Below are positions 1-11,900 of a stretch of DNA of 64,000 nucleotides, one piece after another. The position numbers and the translations under genes are program-made. The notes under the pieces are model-generated. The model saw nothing but the letters and a program-made list of their open reading frames with translations, was not told the DNA's origin and made no database searches. Every line of letters begins with the position of its first letter. The stretch's first letter is position 1. The DNA is from Herbidospora daliensis (lineage in GTDB: Bacteria; Actinomycetota; Actinomycetes; Streptosporangiales; Streptosporangiaceae), in contig NZ_BBXF01000006.1 in assembly GCF_001570585.1 (NCBI RefSeq), positions 62,001 to 126,000 of the forward strand, in the 5' to 3' direction.

Positions 1-151
1 GGTAGCCGCCGGGCGGCGGGTAACCGCCGGGCGGCGGATAGGAGCCGGGGGCGTTGGGGTCTGCCCAGGGGCCGGGCACACCGTAAGCGGGCGGTTGCTG
101 GGGCGACCAGCCGGGGGGTGGCTGCTCACGGTCGCCGGGGCCGTCTGTCAT
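1..151 (-). CDS. N-terminus of a Pro/Gly-rich protein (partial)
   Basis: Reading from an ATG at 151 to the window edge gives about 50 residues, starting MTDGPGDREQPPPGW and ending in tandem SYPPPGGYPPPGGY repeats. Such disordered Pro/Gly/Tyr tails are common at the cytoplasmic N-terminus of actinobacterial membrane proteins. The gene is divergent from mtrA, and in related genomes a multi-pass membrane protein often lies there. Only the tail is visible, so no function can be assigned. Confidence 0.6.
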   Translation of the reverse strand, partial: MTDGPGDREQPPPGWSPQQPPAYGVPGPWADPNAPGSYPPPGGYPPPGGY

Positions 152-441
152 GTCCCAATCCTGGCATGATGAGTGCCCTGACGGTCATGCGCGACTCCTC
201 CTACGTTGAGCGCGCGCTTCTTCTCGGCACGAACGGGCGCCCGCCGCAGGTCGGCGTGGAGCACACTTGGAACGTGACCTGTTCTTGGGATTCTCGTGGC
301 GGTACCGGCACGCTCGGCTATTTGGGCCTAAACTTCGTCCTTTGTCACGGTCGTGTTTCATCCACCGCAGGGTCACGGGTAACCTTCCGATAAATCGCCC
401 AAATACCTCCTTAGCTGCGCCGAAGTAACGAATGAGGGGCC
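152..441. promoter_or_regulatory. Divergent intergenic region upstream of mtrA
   Basis: This 290-base region separates the divergent Pro-rich gene and mtrA and must hold both promoters. Two GTCACGG words lie at 344-350 and 372-378, the second running into GGTAACC (378-384). GTAAC/GTCAC words resemble half-sites reported for MtrA-type regulators, so autoregulation is possible. I could not place a convincing -35/-10 pair. Confidence 0.35.
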
Positions 442-1119
442 ATGAAAGGACGCGTGCTGGTCGTCGACGACGACGCCGCTCTCGCCGAGATGCTCGGCAT
501 CGTCTTGCGCGGGGAGGGTTTCGAACCGTCCTTCGTCTCAGACGGCGACAAGGCGCTCGACGCGTTCCGCGACACCCGCCCTGATCTCGTGCTGCTCGAC
601 CTGATGCTGCCCGGGGCCGACGGCATCGACGTCTGCCGGCGCATCCGCGCCGAGTCCGGCGTCCCGATCGTGATGCTCACCGCCAAGAGCGACACGATCG
701 ACGTCGTGCTGGGCCTCGAGTCGGGCGCCGACGACTACATCGTCAAGCCCTTCAAGCCCAAGGAGCTCGTGGCCCGGGTCCGCGCGCGGCTGCGCCGCAC
801 CGACGAGCCCACGCCCGAGATCCTGCAGATAGGGGACATCACGATCGACGTCGCCGGCCACTCGGTCAAGCGGTTCGACGAGACGATCAACCTCACCCCG
901 CTGGAGTTCGACCTGCTCGTCGCGCTGGCCCGCAAGCCGCGCCAGGTGTTCACCCGCGAGGTCCTGCTGGAGCAGGTCTGGGGTTACCGCCACGCCGCCG
1001 ACACGCGACTGGTCAACGTCCACGTGCAGCGGCTCCGCGCCAAGATCGAGAAGGACCCCGAGCACCCCGAGATCGTCGTGACGGTCCGCGGCGTCGGCTA
1101 CAAGGCCGGGCCGGCCTGA
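442..1119 (+). CDS. mtrA: Response regulator MtrA
   Basis: OmpR/PhoB-type response regulator of 225 residues, partner of the kinase MtrB encoded next. The receiver domain (1-120) has the acidic pocket D9-D11, phospho-acceptor D53 in LLDLMLPG and the conserved Lys in VKPFKP. A winged-helix DNA-binding domain follows (about 130-225, ending TVRGVGYKAG). MtrA controls cell-wall, division and developmental genes in actinobacteria. The ATG is preceded by a GAGGGG ribosome site. The mtrA-mtrB-lpqB order makes the assignment secure. Confidence 0.97.
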   Translation: MKGRVLVVDDDAALAEMLGIVLRGEGFEPSFVSDGDKALDAFRDTRPDLVLLDLMLPGADGIDVCRRIRAESGVPIVMLTAKSDTIDVVLGLESGADDYIVKPFKPKELVARVRARLRRTDEPTPEILQIGDITIDVAGHSVKRFDETINLTPLEFDLLVALARKPRQVFTREVLLEQVWGYRHAADTRLVNVHVQRLRAKIEKDPEHPEIVVTVRGVGYKAGPA

Positions 1120-1130
1120 TCGTGGTCTGA

Positions 1131-2843
1131 ATGCCTAAGAAGCGGCCCCGACGGACTCCCCGGCAGATCGCCCGGGGGGTCCGTCGTCGTGCTCGGCGGA
1201 TCGCGATCCGGGCCCGCTCCGCCTGGCGGCGCTCCCTCCAGATGCGGGTGGTCACCTCCACCCTGCTGATCTCGATGGTCGTCGTGGCCGTTCTGGGCGT
1301 CTTCCTGTTCCAGTCGATCAACAAGACCATGCTGGCCGGTCGCACCGACGCCGCCACCGCCGAGGCCCGCGCCAACGTGCTGACGGTCTCCGACTACCTG
1401 TCGAGCGTGGGCGAGCCCGATCCGGGCGAGCAGTCCGACCCCGCCGCGCAGACCATGCTCGACCCCGCCGACCAGGCCATCAACGTGCTGGCCCAGCGCG
1501 CCGGGGCACGGTACGCGGTGGTCATCTTCAACGACGGCATCGTCGGGCAAGACCGGGCCACCCTCAACATCGACGCCTACAAGAGCGTGCCGCGCGGCTT
1601 CCGCGAGCAGGTGCGCACCGGCACCGCCGACACGACCGACTCGCGCTACAGCCCGCTGCGCTACCTGAGCGGCGAGACCGTGTCGGGGCTGGTCATCGGG
1701 TCGCGGGTCTTCGGCGGCGCCAACGGAACCTACGAGGTCTACCACCTGTTCCCGCTCAACGAGGAGGAGGAGACCCTCAGCTCGGTCCTCCAGCTCCTCG
1801 TGCTCGTCGGCGCGGGCCTGGTGCTGCTGCTGGCCGCCATCGCCTCGCTGGTCACCCGGCAGGTCGTCACCCCCGTGCGGCTGGCCCGCCAGGCCGCCGA
1901 GCGGCTGGCGTCCGGCCGACTCGAAGAGCGCCTGAAGGTCCGCGGCGAAGACGACCTGGCCCGTCTCGCCACCTCGTTCAACGAGATGGCCTCCAACCTC
2001 GCGCTCAAGATCCACCAGCTCGAGGAGCTCTCCCAGGTGCAGCGCCAGTTCGTCTCCGACGTCTCCCACGAGCTGCGCACCCCGCTGACCACCGTCCGCA
2101 TGGCCGCCGACCTCCTGTACGACGCCCGCGAGGACTTCGACCCGATGGCCTCCCGCTCGGCCGAGCTCATGCAGGCCCAGCTCGAACGGTTCGAGTCGAT
2201 GCTGGCCGACCTGCTGGAGATCAGCCGCTACGACGCCGGCGCCGCCACCCTCGACCTCGAGTCGGTCGACATGCGCGACGTCGTGCTGCGCGCGGTCGGC
2301 GACTCCGAGGCGCTGGCCGAACGCCACGCCACCCGGTTCGAGCTGCGGCTGCCGACCGAGCCGTGCATGGCCGAGTGCGACACCCGGCGGATCGAGCGCA
2401 TCCTGCGCAACCTGCTGTTCAACGCGATCGAGCACGGCGAGGGCAAGGACATCGTGGTCACCCTCGGGGCCGACCGCGACGCGGTGGCGGTGGCCGTCCG
2501 CGACCACGGCGTGGGCCTGCGCGCGGGCGAGGAGAACATGGTCTTCGACCGCTTCTGGCGGGCCGACCCGTCGCGCGCCCGCACCATCGGCGGCACCGGC
2601 CTGGGCCTGGCCATCTCCCGCGAGGACGCGATCCTGCACGGCGGCTGGCTGCAGGCCTGGGGCGTGCCCGGCGAGGGCACCCAGTTCCGGCTCTCGCTGC
2701 CGCGTACGGCCGGGACCGTGCTGAAGGGGTCGCCGCTGCCGCTGGTGCCGCCGGAGGTCGAGATGCGGCGGACCTGGCGCGGCCACGCCACGCCCGTGTT
2801 GTCGGCCGCCGCGGGGGAGTCGGGGGTGTTCGATGTCGACTAG
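1131..2843 (+). CDS. mtrB: Sensor histidine kinase MtrB
   Basis: Membrane histidine kinase of 570 residues. It has a basic N-terminus, TM1 at about 39-61, an extracytoplasmic sensor loop, TM2 at about 218-242, and a HAMP linker. The HisKA domain has phospho-acceptor H313 in SDVSHELRTPL, and a HATPase domain carries the N, G1 (DHGVGL) and G2 (GGTGLGL) boxes. It phosphorylates MtrA. It starts 11 bases after mtrA and its 3' end overlaps the lpqB start by 11 bases, so the three genes are cotranscribed and probably translationally coupled. Confidence 0.97.
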   Translation: MPKKRPRRTPRQIARGVRRRARRIAIRARSAWRRSLQMRVVTSTLLISMVVVAVLGVFLFQSINKTMLAGRTDAATAEARANVLTVSDYLSSVGEPDPGEQSDPAAQTMLDPADQAINVLAQRAGARYAVVIFNDGIVGQDRATLNIDAYKSVPRGFREQVRTGTADTTDSRYSPLRYLSGETVSGLVIGSRVFGGANGTYEVYHLFPLNEEEETLSSVLQLLVLVGAGLVLLLAAIASLVTRQVVTPVRLARQAAERLASGRLEERLKVRGEDDLARLATSFNEMASNLALKIHQLEELSQVQRQFVSDVSHELRTPLTTVRMAADLLYDAREDFDPMASRSAELMQAQLERFESMLADLLEISRYDAGAATLDLESVDMRDVVLRAVGDSEALAERHATRFELRLPTEPCMAECDTRRIERILRNLLFNAIEHGEGKDIVVTLGADRDAVAVAVRDHGVGLRAGEENMVFDRFWRADPSRARTIGGTGLGLAISREDAILHGGWLQAWGVPGEGTQFRLSLPRTAGTVLKGSPLPLVPPEVEMRRTWRGHATPVLSAAAGESGVFDVD

Positions 2844-4596
2844 ACGACGTGTTCTGACGATGGTGGCGACGCTCGCCACCCTCACGGGCTGCACGATCGT
2901 GCCGGCCAGCGGCAACCCGCCGACGGCCAGCGAGGAGGAGCGCGGGGGCGACATCCTCAGCCAGACCTACGTCCGGATCCTGGCCTCGCCGCCGCGCCCC
3001 GACGCGACCGCGGTCGAGATCGTGCGCGGCTTCCAGACCGCGATGGCCAGCTTCGACGACCCCAAGCGCACGATCGCCCGGCAGTACCTGACCGGCGCGG
3101 CGGCGGCGTCCTGGCAGCCCTGGGCCGCCGCGACGCGGGTCTGCGACTGCCGCTTCGCCGACGACCTGCCGGAAGAGGACGCCGAGAAGTTCATCGTGTC
3201 GTTCAAGGGCCGCCAGGTCGGCACGCTGGAAACCGGCGGCCGCTACCGTGCGGCCTCCGAGGGCACCCTCGACGAGGCGTTCACGCTGGTCCGGGTCAAC
3301 GGCGAGTGGCGCATCTCCGAGGCCCCCCAGGGCCTCATCCTGCTCCGCACCGACCTCACGAGGGCGTACGCCCCCGTGGAGATCTACTTCCCCAACACGT
3401 CGTTCAACGGCCTGGTGGCCGACCGGGTGCGGGTGCCGATCGACCCCAGCCGGGGCCTGCCCGAGTCGCTGATCCGGACCCTGCTGCGGGGCCCGTCGGG
3501 ACCGCTGGCGGGCGCGGTCGAGAACGTCTACCCCAAGGGCACCGAGCTCAACGGCATCGAGGCCGAGGGCGACACGCTCTACGTCGACTTCTCGGCCCCG
3601 ATCGCGCGGCTGCGCGACAGCCCCGATCGCATCAAGGCGATGAAGGCGCAGCTGGCCTGGTCGCTCGGCACCGACCGGGTCGGCGGGCGCTACATCGAGA
3701 TCCTCGTCAACGGCGAGGCGTTCCCGGGCGGCGGCATGCGCTTCAAGCCGACCGAATACTCGACGTACAACCCGTCGGTGATCACCGGCGACGTCGCCGG
3801 ATACTTCGTCCGCGACGGCCGGATGCTCCGGGCCGCGGGCAAGGACGAGGAGCAGCCGGCGGCGGTGCTCGGCGCGGCCGGGCAGCCGACCCGGCCGTTC
3901 AACCACGTCGCGGTCTCCGGCGAGGGCCGCGACCAGGTGGCCGCCCTGATGGGCGACGAGACGGGGGTCTGGGTCACCCAGATGGTGGCCGGCAGCCCGT
4001 GGCAGCGCTGGATCAACGCCCAGGGCAAGCTCACCTCGCCGTCGTGGGACCGCGAGGGCGACGTCTGGGCCGTGGAGTCGGCGGGCGGCAAGTCGCAGGT
4101 CTGGCACGCCTCCAGGGCCGAGCACCAGTCGCCGGTGCCGGCTCCCGAACTGGCGAACGCCACCGTGAGCGCGTTCCGGGTGGCGCGTGACGGGGTGCGG
4201 GTCGCGGTCGTCGCCGACAACGGGGCCGGACCGGCCGTGCAGATAGGCTCGATCGTGCGCAGTCCGACCTACCGGGTCGGGGCGCTGGAGACCCTGGTGC
4301 CGGCGGAAGAGGGCCAGAAGATCATCGATGTGGCCTGGCGAGACGCCACCACCCTGCTGGTGCTGACGGAGAAGAACTCCCCGAACGGCTCGCAGCAGAC
4401 TCTGGCAGCCTACCCGATCATGGACGGCGACGAGAAGACCCCCATCGAGGTGCCCAAGCGCCTCAAATACATCACGAGCACCGATTCGCGCATCCTGGCC
4501 AGCGACGAGAACGGCGCCATCACGGTGTGGGACGGCAAGAAGTGGACCACCCTCGTGGACGATGGCTCCAACTTCCCCGCCTACCCTCTGGGGTGA
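2833..4596 (+). CDS. lpqB: Lipoprotein LpqB
   Basis: Exported lipoprotein of 587 residues with a basic N-terminus and lipobox LTGC (C20). An NTF2-like region and a GerMN domain occupy the first half, and a beta-propeller-like LpqB C-terminal domain the second. In mycobacteria LpqB interacts with the extracytoplasmic part of MtrB and modulates MtrA phosphorylation. The ATG at 2833 lies inside the last codons of mtrB. Confidence 0.95.
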   Translation: MSTRRRVLTMVATLATLTGCTIVPASGNPPTASEEERGGDILSQTYVRILASPPRPDATAVEIVRGFQTAMASFDDPKRTIARQYLTGAAAASWQPWAAATRVCDCRFADDLPEEDAEKFIVSFKGRQVGTLETGGRYRAASEGTLDEAFTLVRVNGEWRISEAPQGLILLRTDLTRAYAPVEIYFPNTSFNGLVADRVRVPIDPSRGLPESLIRTLLRGPSGPLAGAVENVYPKGTELNGIEAEGDTLYVDFSAPIARLRDSPDRIKAMKAQLAWSLGTDRVGGRYIEILVNGEAFPGGGMRFKPTEYSTYNPSVITGDVAGYFVRDGRMLRAAGKDEEQPAAVLGAAGQPTRPFNHVAVSGEGRDQVAALMGDETGVWVTQMVAGSPWQRWINAQGKLTSPSWDREGDVWAVESAGGKSQVWHASRAEHQSPVPAPELANATVSAFRVARDGVRVAVVADNGAGPAVQIGSIVRSPTYRVGALETLVPAEEGQKIIDVAWRDATTLLVLTEKNSPNGSQQTLAAYPIMDGDEKTPIEVPKRLKYITSTDSRILASDENGAITVWDGKKWTTLVDDGSNFPAYPLG

Positions 4597-4624
4597 ACTT
4601 TCGTCAGTGTCGGCAGGGAGTGTC

Positions 4625-5341
4625 ATGGTGGTCCGCGTGCTCGACGCGGTGCTCGATCTGCTCGTTCCCCCTCGGTGCGCCGGTTGCGGCGGCCGGGGGG
4701 CCCTGGTCTGCGCCGGGTGCGCCGCCGAACTGACCGCACCGCCCCGCCTCCACCAGCCGGAGGCGGCGCCTGAGGGCATGCCCCCGTGCTGGGCCGCCGC
4801 CGGCTACGACGGGGTGGCGCGGCGGGTGCTGATCGCGTACAAGGAACGCGGCCGCACCGCCCTCGGCGCCGCGCTGGGCGCCTGCGTGGCCCGCGTGGTC
4901 GCGGGCCTGCCGCCGGAGCCGGGCCCGCTGGTGCTGGTCCCGGTGCCCAGCACCCGCCGGTCGAGAAGAGCCAAAGGCCATGATCCGGTACGCCGGATCG
5001 CGGAGGTCGCCGCCAGGAGACTGCGCGCCGGCGGCGCTCAGGTGACCGTGGCACCCGTGTTGCGGCCCGCCCGGAAGGTCGCCGACCAGTCGGGCCTCAC
5101 GTCCGCCCAGCGTGCCGTGAACCTGGCCGGGGCGTTCACCTCCGCCGCCGTGCCGAGGGGCCGGGTCGTGCTGGTCGACGACGTGGTCACCACCGGCGCG
5201 ACGCTCGCCGAGGCGGCCCGCGCGGTGCGGGAGGCGGGCGCCGAGACCGCCTTCGCGGTCACCGTTGCGGCCACCCGAAAACGCGTGCCGGTCATGCGAC
5301 ACGCCCGGCGGTCACAAATTCGCCGACATCACTCTGGGTAA
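4625..5341 (+). CDS. comF: ComF family phosphoribosyltransferase-like protein
   Basis: Protein of 238 residues with an N-terminal four-cysteine zinc site (RCAGCGG followed by CAGC) and a C-terminal type I PRTase fold. The PRPP loop reads VLVDDVVTTGATL. ComF proteins act in DNA uptake or purine/DNA metabolism; the actual reaction is not established. An upstream in-frame ATG at 4562 lies inside lpqB. I chose ATG 4625 because AGGGAG sits five bases upstream and the Zn-binding family usually starts there. Confidence 0.88.
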   Translation: MVVRVLDAVLDLLVPPRCAGCGGRGALVCAGCAAELTAPPRLHQPEAAPEGMPPCWAAAGYDGVARRVLIAYKERGRTALGAALGACVARVVAGLPPEPGPLVLVPVPSTRRSRRAKGHDPVRRIAEVAARRLRAGGAQVTVAPVLRPARKVADQSGLTSAQRAVNLAGAFTSAAVPRGRVVLVDDVVTTGATLAEAARAVREAGAETAFAVTVAATRKRVPVMRHARRSQIRRHHSG

Positions 5342-5859
5342 AGAAACAGTCAAATAACGACCTGGCCTCGGAGTGACAACCCGGTGTCGACGACCCGGTG
5401 AACTCCCATGTCAGGAGAGGCTTGACCAGGTCGTCGGGGGTTCGGTCCGAACGGCACCGGCGCCCCTCCATCGCCGCGCGGCCCGGGAAAAATCACCGAA
5501 AGTGATCCTTTGGCGTGGCTCGCGGCTGACATACGGCCGGTCAGCGACTAGCGTTCAGGACATGGCACCCGTTCGGGTCCGTGGTTGCGCCGGACCGAGT
5601 CCCCTTGGGGGTTCGGCCTGGCTAGCCGATGCCAGCCGCAGGCGAAACGGTCCACGTAAGGCGACTCTTGGTCGACCGATCACGGTGCGGCTTAGAGGTA
5701 AGACCTGCCTTCCCAAGAGTCCAGATGATTCTTGCCAGAAGAGAAGGGCAGTAGTGGCGTGGAGCTGCGAACCCCTCAGCAGGCGGATGTGGGGACGAAG
5801 ACCAGGTCGGCCGAACGGGTGCTCCTTCATGTCAGTCGATAGGCGAAGGGGGCTTTTGC
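5342..5859 (+). promoter_or_regulatory. hpf promoter and long leader region
   Basis: This 518-base gap holds no convincing gene. A good sigma-70-type promoter reads CTGACA (5526-5531), a 17-base spacer, and TAGCGT (5549-5554), predicting a start near 5561. That leaves a leader of about 300 nucleotides before the hpf GTG. The first part (5342-5520) shows nothing clear. Confidence 0.6.
5562..5859 (+). ncRNA. Candidate structured 5' leader of hpf
   Basis: The leader has at least two strong pairings. A hairpin around 5593-5614 pairs CCGA-TCCCC with GGGG-TTCGG across a short loop. A nine-base perfect pairing joins GACTCTTGG (5663-5671) and CCAAGAGTC (5713-5721), enclosing a small AGGT-AAG-ACCT hairpin (5696-5706). 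The hpf ribosome site GAAGGGGG lies at the 3' end. Long regulated leaders are known for cyanobacterial lrtA, an hpf homologue. I do not recognise a named riboswitch. Confidence 0.45.
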
Positions 5860-6531
5860 GTGGACATCATCGTCAAGGGACGGCACACCGGAGTGAGCGA
5901 CCGTTTCCGTGATCACGTGACTTCCAAGCTGGCCAAGATCGAGCGACTGGACAACCGACTCATCCGGGTTGACGTAGAGGTCTCGCGAGAGAAGAACCCG
6001 AGGATGAGCGACCAGAGGGAGAGGGTGGAACTCACCATCCACTCCAAGGGCCCGGCCGTACGGGCCGAGGCGGCGGCGGACGACCGCTTCGCCGCGCTCG
6101 AGATCGCTCTGGCAAAGCTGGAATCACGGCTACGGCGGCTGAGCGACCGCCGAAAGATCCATCACGGGAAGAACTGCCCTCCGTCGGTGGCCGAGTTCAC
6201 CGCGACCCTGGCCGAGAACGGCGGCCTGGGAGAACCGGTGGCGAGGCTGCCCGAGCCCGAACTGCTCCACGACGAGTACATCCCGCCGCAGAAGCCGAAC
6301 AACGGCTACACCGAACCCATCATCCCGATAGAGCAGGACGGCGACGGCCCCCTCGTCGTCCGCGAGAAGTTCCACCAGTCCGACGCGATCACCATCGACC
6401 AGGCTCTGCTGGAGATGGAGTTGGTCGGCCACGATTTCTTCCTGTTCCGTGACAAAGAAAGCGGCCACCCGAGCGTCGTATATCGGCGCCGCGGATACGA
6501 CTACGGCGTGTTGCGGCTCGTCGAAGGCTGA
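5860..6531 (+). CDS. hpf: Long-form ribosome hibernation promoting factor
   Basis: Long HPF of 223 residues. An S30AE/RaiA domain at about 1-105 binds the 30S decoding region. After a linker, a C-terminal dimerisation domain (about 160-220, FLFRDKESGHPSVVYRRRGYDYGVLRLVEG) joins two ribosomes into an inactive 100S particle. GTG start with GAAGGGGG eight bases upstream. Control is probably at the promoter and leader, matching stress or stationary induction of the family. Confidence 0.95.
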   Translation: MDIIVKGRHTGVSDRFRDHVTSKLAKIERLDNRLIRVDVEVSREKNPRMSDQRERVELTIHSKGPAVRAEAAADDRFAALEIALAKLESRLRRLSDRRKIHHGKNCPPSVAEFTATLAENGGLGEPVARLPEPELLHDEYIPPQKPNNGYTEPIIPIEQDGDGPLVVREKFHQSDAITIDQALLEMELVGHDFFLFRDKESGHPSVVYRRRGYDYGVLRLVEG

Positions 6532-6571
6532 ACCGGCGCCACCCCTTCCCACGTTTACAAAGCGAGACGAC

Positions 6572-6600
6572 CATGCGCCCCGCCTGGTGCGGGGCGCATG
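6572..6600 (+). terminator. hpf terminator hairpin
   Basis: A perfect 12-bp stem, CATGCGCCCCGC with its complement, encloses loop CTGGT 40 bases after the hpf stop. There is no T-tract, as is common for actinobacterial terminators. Confidence 0.75.
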
Positions 6601-6679
6601 GCGTACGAGATCCTCGCCAGCACTGGGAGCCATGTCATGATGGCGACCCAGCTACCTGGCCCCCCGACGAGGAGGAGCT

Positions 6680-7393
6680 GTGAGTGACCGCAGCGTACGA
6701 GACGACGCAAGCCGCCCCAGCGGGCGCGGTGAGCCGATCCGTGTGCTGATCGTCGATGATCACTCGCTGATCCGCCGGAGCCTGGTGCTGGCCCTCCAGG
6801 CCGAAGCGGACATCGAGGTCGCCGGTGAGGCGAGCGACGGTCAGGAAGCCGTGGCGCTCGCCGAGAAGCTGCTGCCCGACGTCGTGCTGATGGACGTGCG
6901 CATGCCCAGGCGCGACGGCATCGAGGCGACCAGGGCGATCAAAGAGAGCATGCCGACGACCCGGATCATCATGCTCACCGCCTCCGACGAGGAGGAGGAC
7001 CTCTTCGAGGCATTCAAGGCCGGCGCGACGGGCTATCTGCTGAAAGACGTGCAGATCGACGAAGTGCCCGACGCCGTCAGGGGCGTGCACAGCGGGCAGT
7101 CGTTCATCAACCCCGCCATGGCGACCAAGCTGATCACCGAGTTCGCCAGCATCAGCCGCAAAGAGGCCGAGCGGCCGCCGCAGCTACCGGTGCCCCGGCT
7201 GACCGACCGCGAGATGGAAGTGCTCCGGCTGGTGGCGAAGGGGATGAACAACCGCGAAATCGCGAAGGAACTCTTCATCTCCGAGAACACGGTCAAGAAC
7301 CACGTCCGCAACATCCTGGAGAAGCTGCAACTGCACAGCCGGATGGAAGCGGTCGTCTACGCCGTCAGGGAACGACTCCTCGAGATCACCTGA
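6680..7393 (+). CDS. NarL/LuxR-family response regulator (orphan)
   Basis: Response regulator of 237 residues. The receiver domain at about 20-135 has D26-D27 and phospho-acceptor D72 in LMDVRMP, and the C-terminal LuxR helix-turn-helix begins near [18 protein letters not shown] start with AGGAGG upstream. No kinase gene lies beside it, so its sensor is encoded elsewhere. The position between hpf and secA is conserved in actinomycetes. Confidence 0.9.
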   Translation: MSDRSVRDDASRPSGRGEPIRVLIVDDHSLIRRSLVLALQAEADIEVAGEASDGQEAVALAEKLLPDVVLMDVRMPRRDGIEATRAIKESMPTTRIIMLTASDEEEDLFEAFKAGATGYLLKDVQIDEVPDAVRGVHSGQSFINPAMATKLITEFASISRKEAERPPQLPVPRLTDREMEVLRLVAKGMNNREIAKELFISENTVKNHVRNILEKLQLHSRMEAVVYAVRERLLEIT

Positions 7394-7398
7394 AGTTT

Positions 7399-8532
7399 TC
7401 ATCTGATCTCTTCGATCCGCAGGCCCGTGCAGCCCACCCACGTCGCCGCCTCGCGCAGGGCCTCTTCGACCGCGTCGAGCTTGGTCACGCCCGGTTCGAG
7501 GGTCACCCGCTTGGCGACCAGGGTGGTCCCCTCGCGGGCCGGGTCGACGCGGGCGATCAGCTTCCCGCCGTGCAGGACCGGCATCGCGAAGTAGCCGTGG
7601 ACGCGCTTCTCCTTCGGGACGTAGGCCTCCAGGCGGTGGGTCATGCCGAAGACGCGTTCGGCCCGCGCGCGTTCCCAGATCAGGGAGTCGAAGGGGCTCA
7701 GCAGGGTGGTGCGGTGGCGGCCCCGCGCCTCGCCCAGGGCCAGCGCCTCGGGGTCGGCCCAGGCGTTCGGGCCGCCCTTGCGGGCAGCCGGCCAGCCCGC
7801 GACCGTCACCGGGACCAGCCCGCTCGCCCCGCTGAGCAGGGCGTCGTCGAGCATCGCGGCGTGCTTGTCCTTGACCCGGGTGTAGTCGACCAGGTCGGCC
7901 CTGGTCGCCACGGCGAGGGAGCGGCCCGCGATCGCCGTCAGCCGGGTCACGCACTCTTCGTCGGTCAGGTCGATCTCGCGGTGCTCGGCGGGGATCGCGC
8001 GTTCGGCCAGGTCGTAGACCCGCCGCCAGCCCACCCGCCGTACGCAGACGACGTCGCCCACGTCGAGCAGGAACTCGATGGAGATCTTGGCGTCGGACCA
8101 GTCCCACCACGGGCCGCCCTTCTTGGCGCCGCCCAGGTCACCGGTGGTCAGGGGGCCGTCTCGGCGTACGCGGTCGAGGACGTCGCCCACCGTGGCGGGC
8201 ACCTCGTGCCAGCGGAACCTCCGCTCGCGGTAGGCGCGGCGGCGGAAGGCGTAGACCGGCCAGTGCTCGATCGGCAGGATGCAGGCCGCGTGGCACCAGT
8301 ATTCGAAGGCCGACCCGCTCCAGTAGGCCTGCTCGACCGCCGGGCGGCCGATCGCGCCCAGCCGGGCGTAGGCGACCAGTTCATGGGAGCGGGCCAGCAC
8401 CGAGATCGTGTCGAGCTGCACGGCGCCCAGGCGGCGCAGCATGCCCGCCGGGCCGCCCCTGCGGCCGCCGGCGCCCAGGAAACCCTGGGCGCGCAGGATG
8501 AGCCGCCGTGCTTCGTCGGCCGTGAGGTCCAT
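7399..8532 (-). CDS. YcaQ/AlkX-type DNA glycosylase (HTH_42 family)
   Basis: Protein of 377 residues of the winged-helix HTH_42 family (AlkZ/YcaQ DNA glycosylases), which release bulky alkylated bases and unhook interstrand crosslinks. The catalytic motif reads Q39-L40-D41 (AVQLDTISVLARSH), the QxD form of the YcaQ-like branch rather than QxQ of AlkZ. The start looks leaderless: TACAGT (8545-8540) ends seven bases before the ATG with no ribosome site. It is convergent with the response regulator gene, five bases apart. Confidence 0.85.
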   Translation of the reverse strand: MDLTADEARRLILRAQGFLGAGGRRGGPAGMLRRLGAVQLDTISVLARSHELVAYARLGAIGRPAVEQAYWSGSAFEYWCHAACILPIEHWPVYAFRRRAYRERRFRWHEVPATVGDVLDRVRRDGPLTTGDLGGAKKGGPWWDWSDAKISIEFLLDVGDVVCVRRVGWRRVYDLAERAIPAEHREIDLTDEECVTRLTAIAGRSLAVATRADLVDYTRVKDKHAAMLDDALLSGASGLVPVTVAGWPAARKGGPNAWADPEALALGEARGRHRTTLLSPFDSLIWERARAERVFGMTHRLEAYVPKEKRVHGYFAMPVLHGGKLIARVDPAREGTTLVAKRVTLEPGVTKLDAVEEALREAATWVGCTGLRIEEIR

Positions 8533-8572
8533 CCGGCCGACTGTAGCCGGGGGTACCGACAGTTCTGACGGG

Positions 8573-8842
8573 TCAGTGTTCGAAGGGGCTGTGGTGCTCT
8601 CGGGCGTCCATGACGCGGGGGGCGTCGATCACGACGTCGGAGAAGACGTCGAAGACCAGGGCGAGGACGGCGCCCACGGCCGACACGCCGACGCCGACCC
8701 AGACCATGGTCCAGTTGGCCGTGTCGGCGCCCAGCCCGGTCAGGCCCGCGCCGCTGATGATCGTGCCGATCAGGATCGTCGTCACCGCGACCCACGACTT
8801 CGCGCTGCCCGCGTGGCTTCCCTGGTGTGAGGTCTCTGCCAT
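8573..8842 (-). CDS. Small two-TM protein, HGxxPAAW-like
   Basis: Protein of 89 residues. A short hydrophilic N-terminus with H-A-G-S-A-K-S-W-V-A-V is followed by two hydrophobic segments (about 17-35 and 43-64) and an acidic tail. The N-terminal pattern resembles the actinobacterial HGxxPAAW small membrane family of unknown function. It is divergent from secA and lies upstream of the glycosylase gene. Confidence 0.65.
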   Translation of the reverse strand: MAETSHQGSHAGSAKSWVAVTTILIGTIISGAGLTGLGADTANWTMVWVGVGVSAVGAVLALVFDVFSDVVIDAPRVMDAREHHSPFEH

Positions 8843-9055
8843 TCCGCCCTACCCGATTCGCGCCTTCCGCGTCCCTGACTGGAACACCAGGCGGTCTCCT
8901 TACGTTTGACAGGGTTGAGCCTATCGACCCCGTCCCCCGGTCCGCCGCGCCGCTCCCCGCTGAATCTCGTGGTGGCTGTGTCTGGTGGTCGAACGGCCTA
9001 CCATGGCACAGGGGAAGTGTGTCTCGTCCTCAGACCTGCGAGGAGCTTTACAAAA

Positions 9056-11851
<2,796 letters not shown>

Positions 11852-11869
11852 CCTGGTAGTCAACGCCGA

Positions 11870-11900
11870 AGCCCTCTCCTTCACGACGAAGGAGAGGGCT
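11870..11900 (+). terminator. secA terminator
   Basis: A perfect 13-bp stem (AGCCCTCTCCTTC and its complement) with loop ACGAC is followed by TTTCG, 18 bases after the secA stop. Confidence 0.85.

Noticed and set aside
1098-4779. Long minus-strand frames opposite mtrB and lpqB
   Set aside because: They are GC-frame shadows with Arg/Gly/Pro-rich translations and no motifs; the plus-strand genes are well-defined families.
5373-5912. A 179-residue frame through the hpf leader
   Set aside because: Cys/Arg/Ser-rich with no conserved feature, overlaps hpf out of frame, and the region has RNA-like pairings instead.
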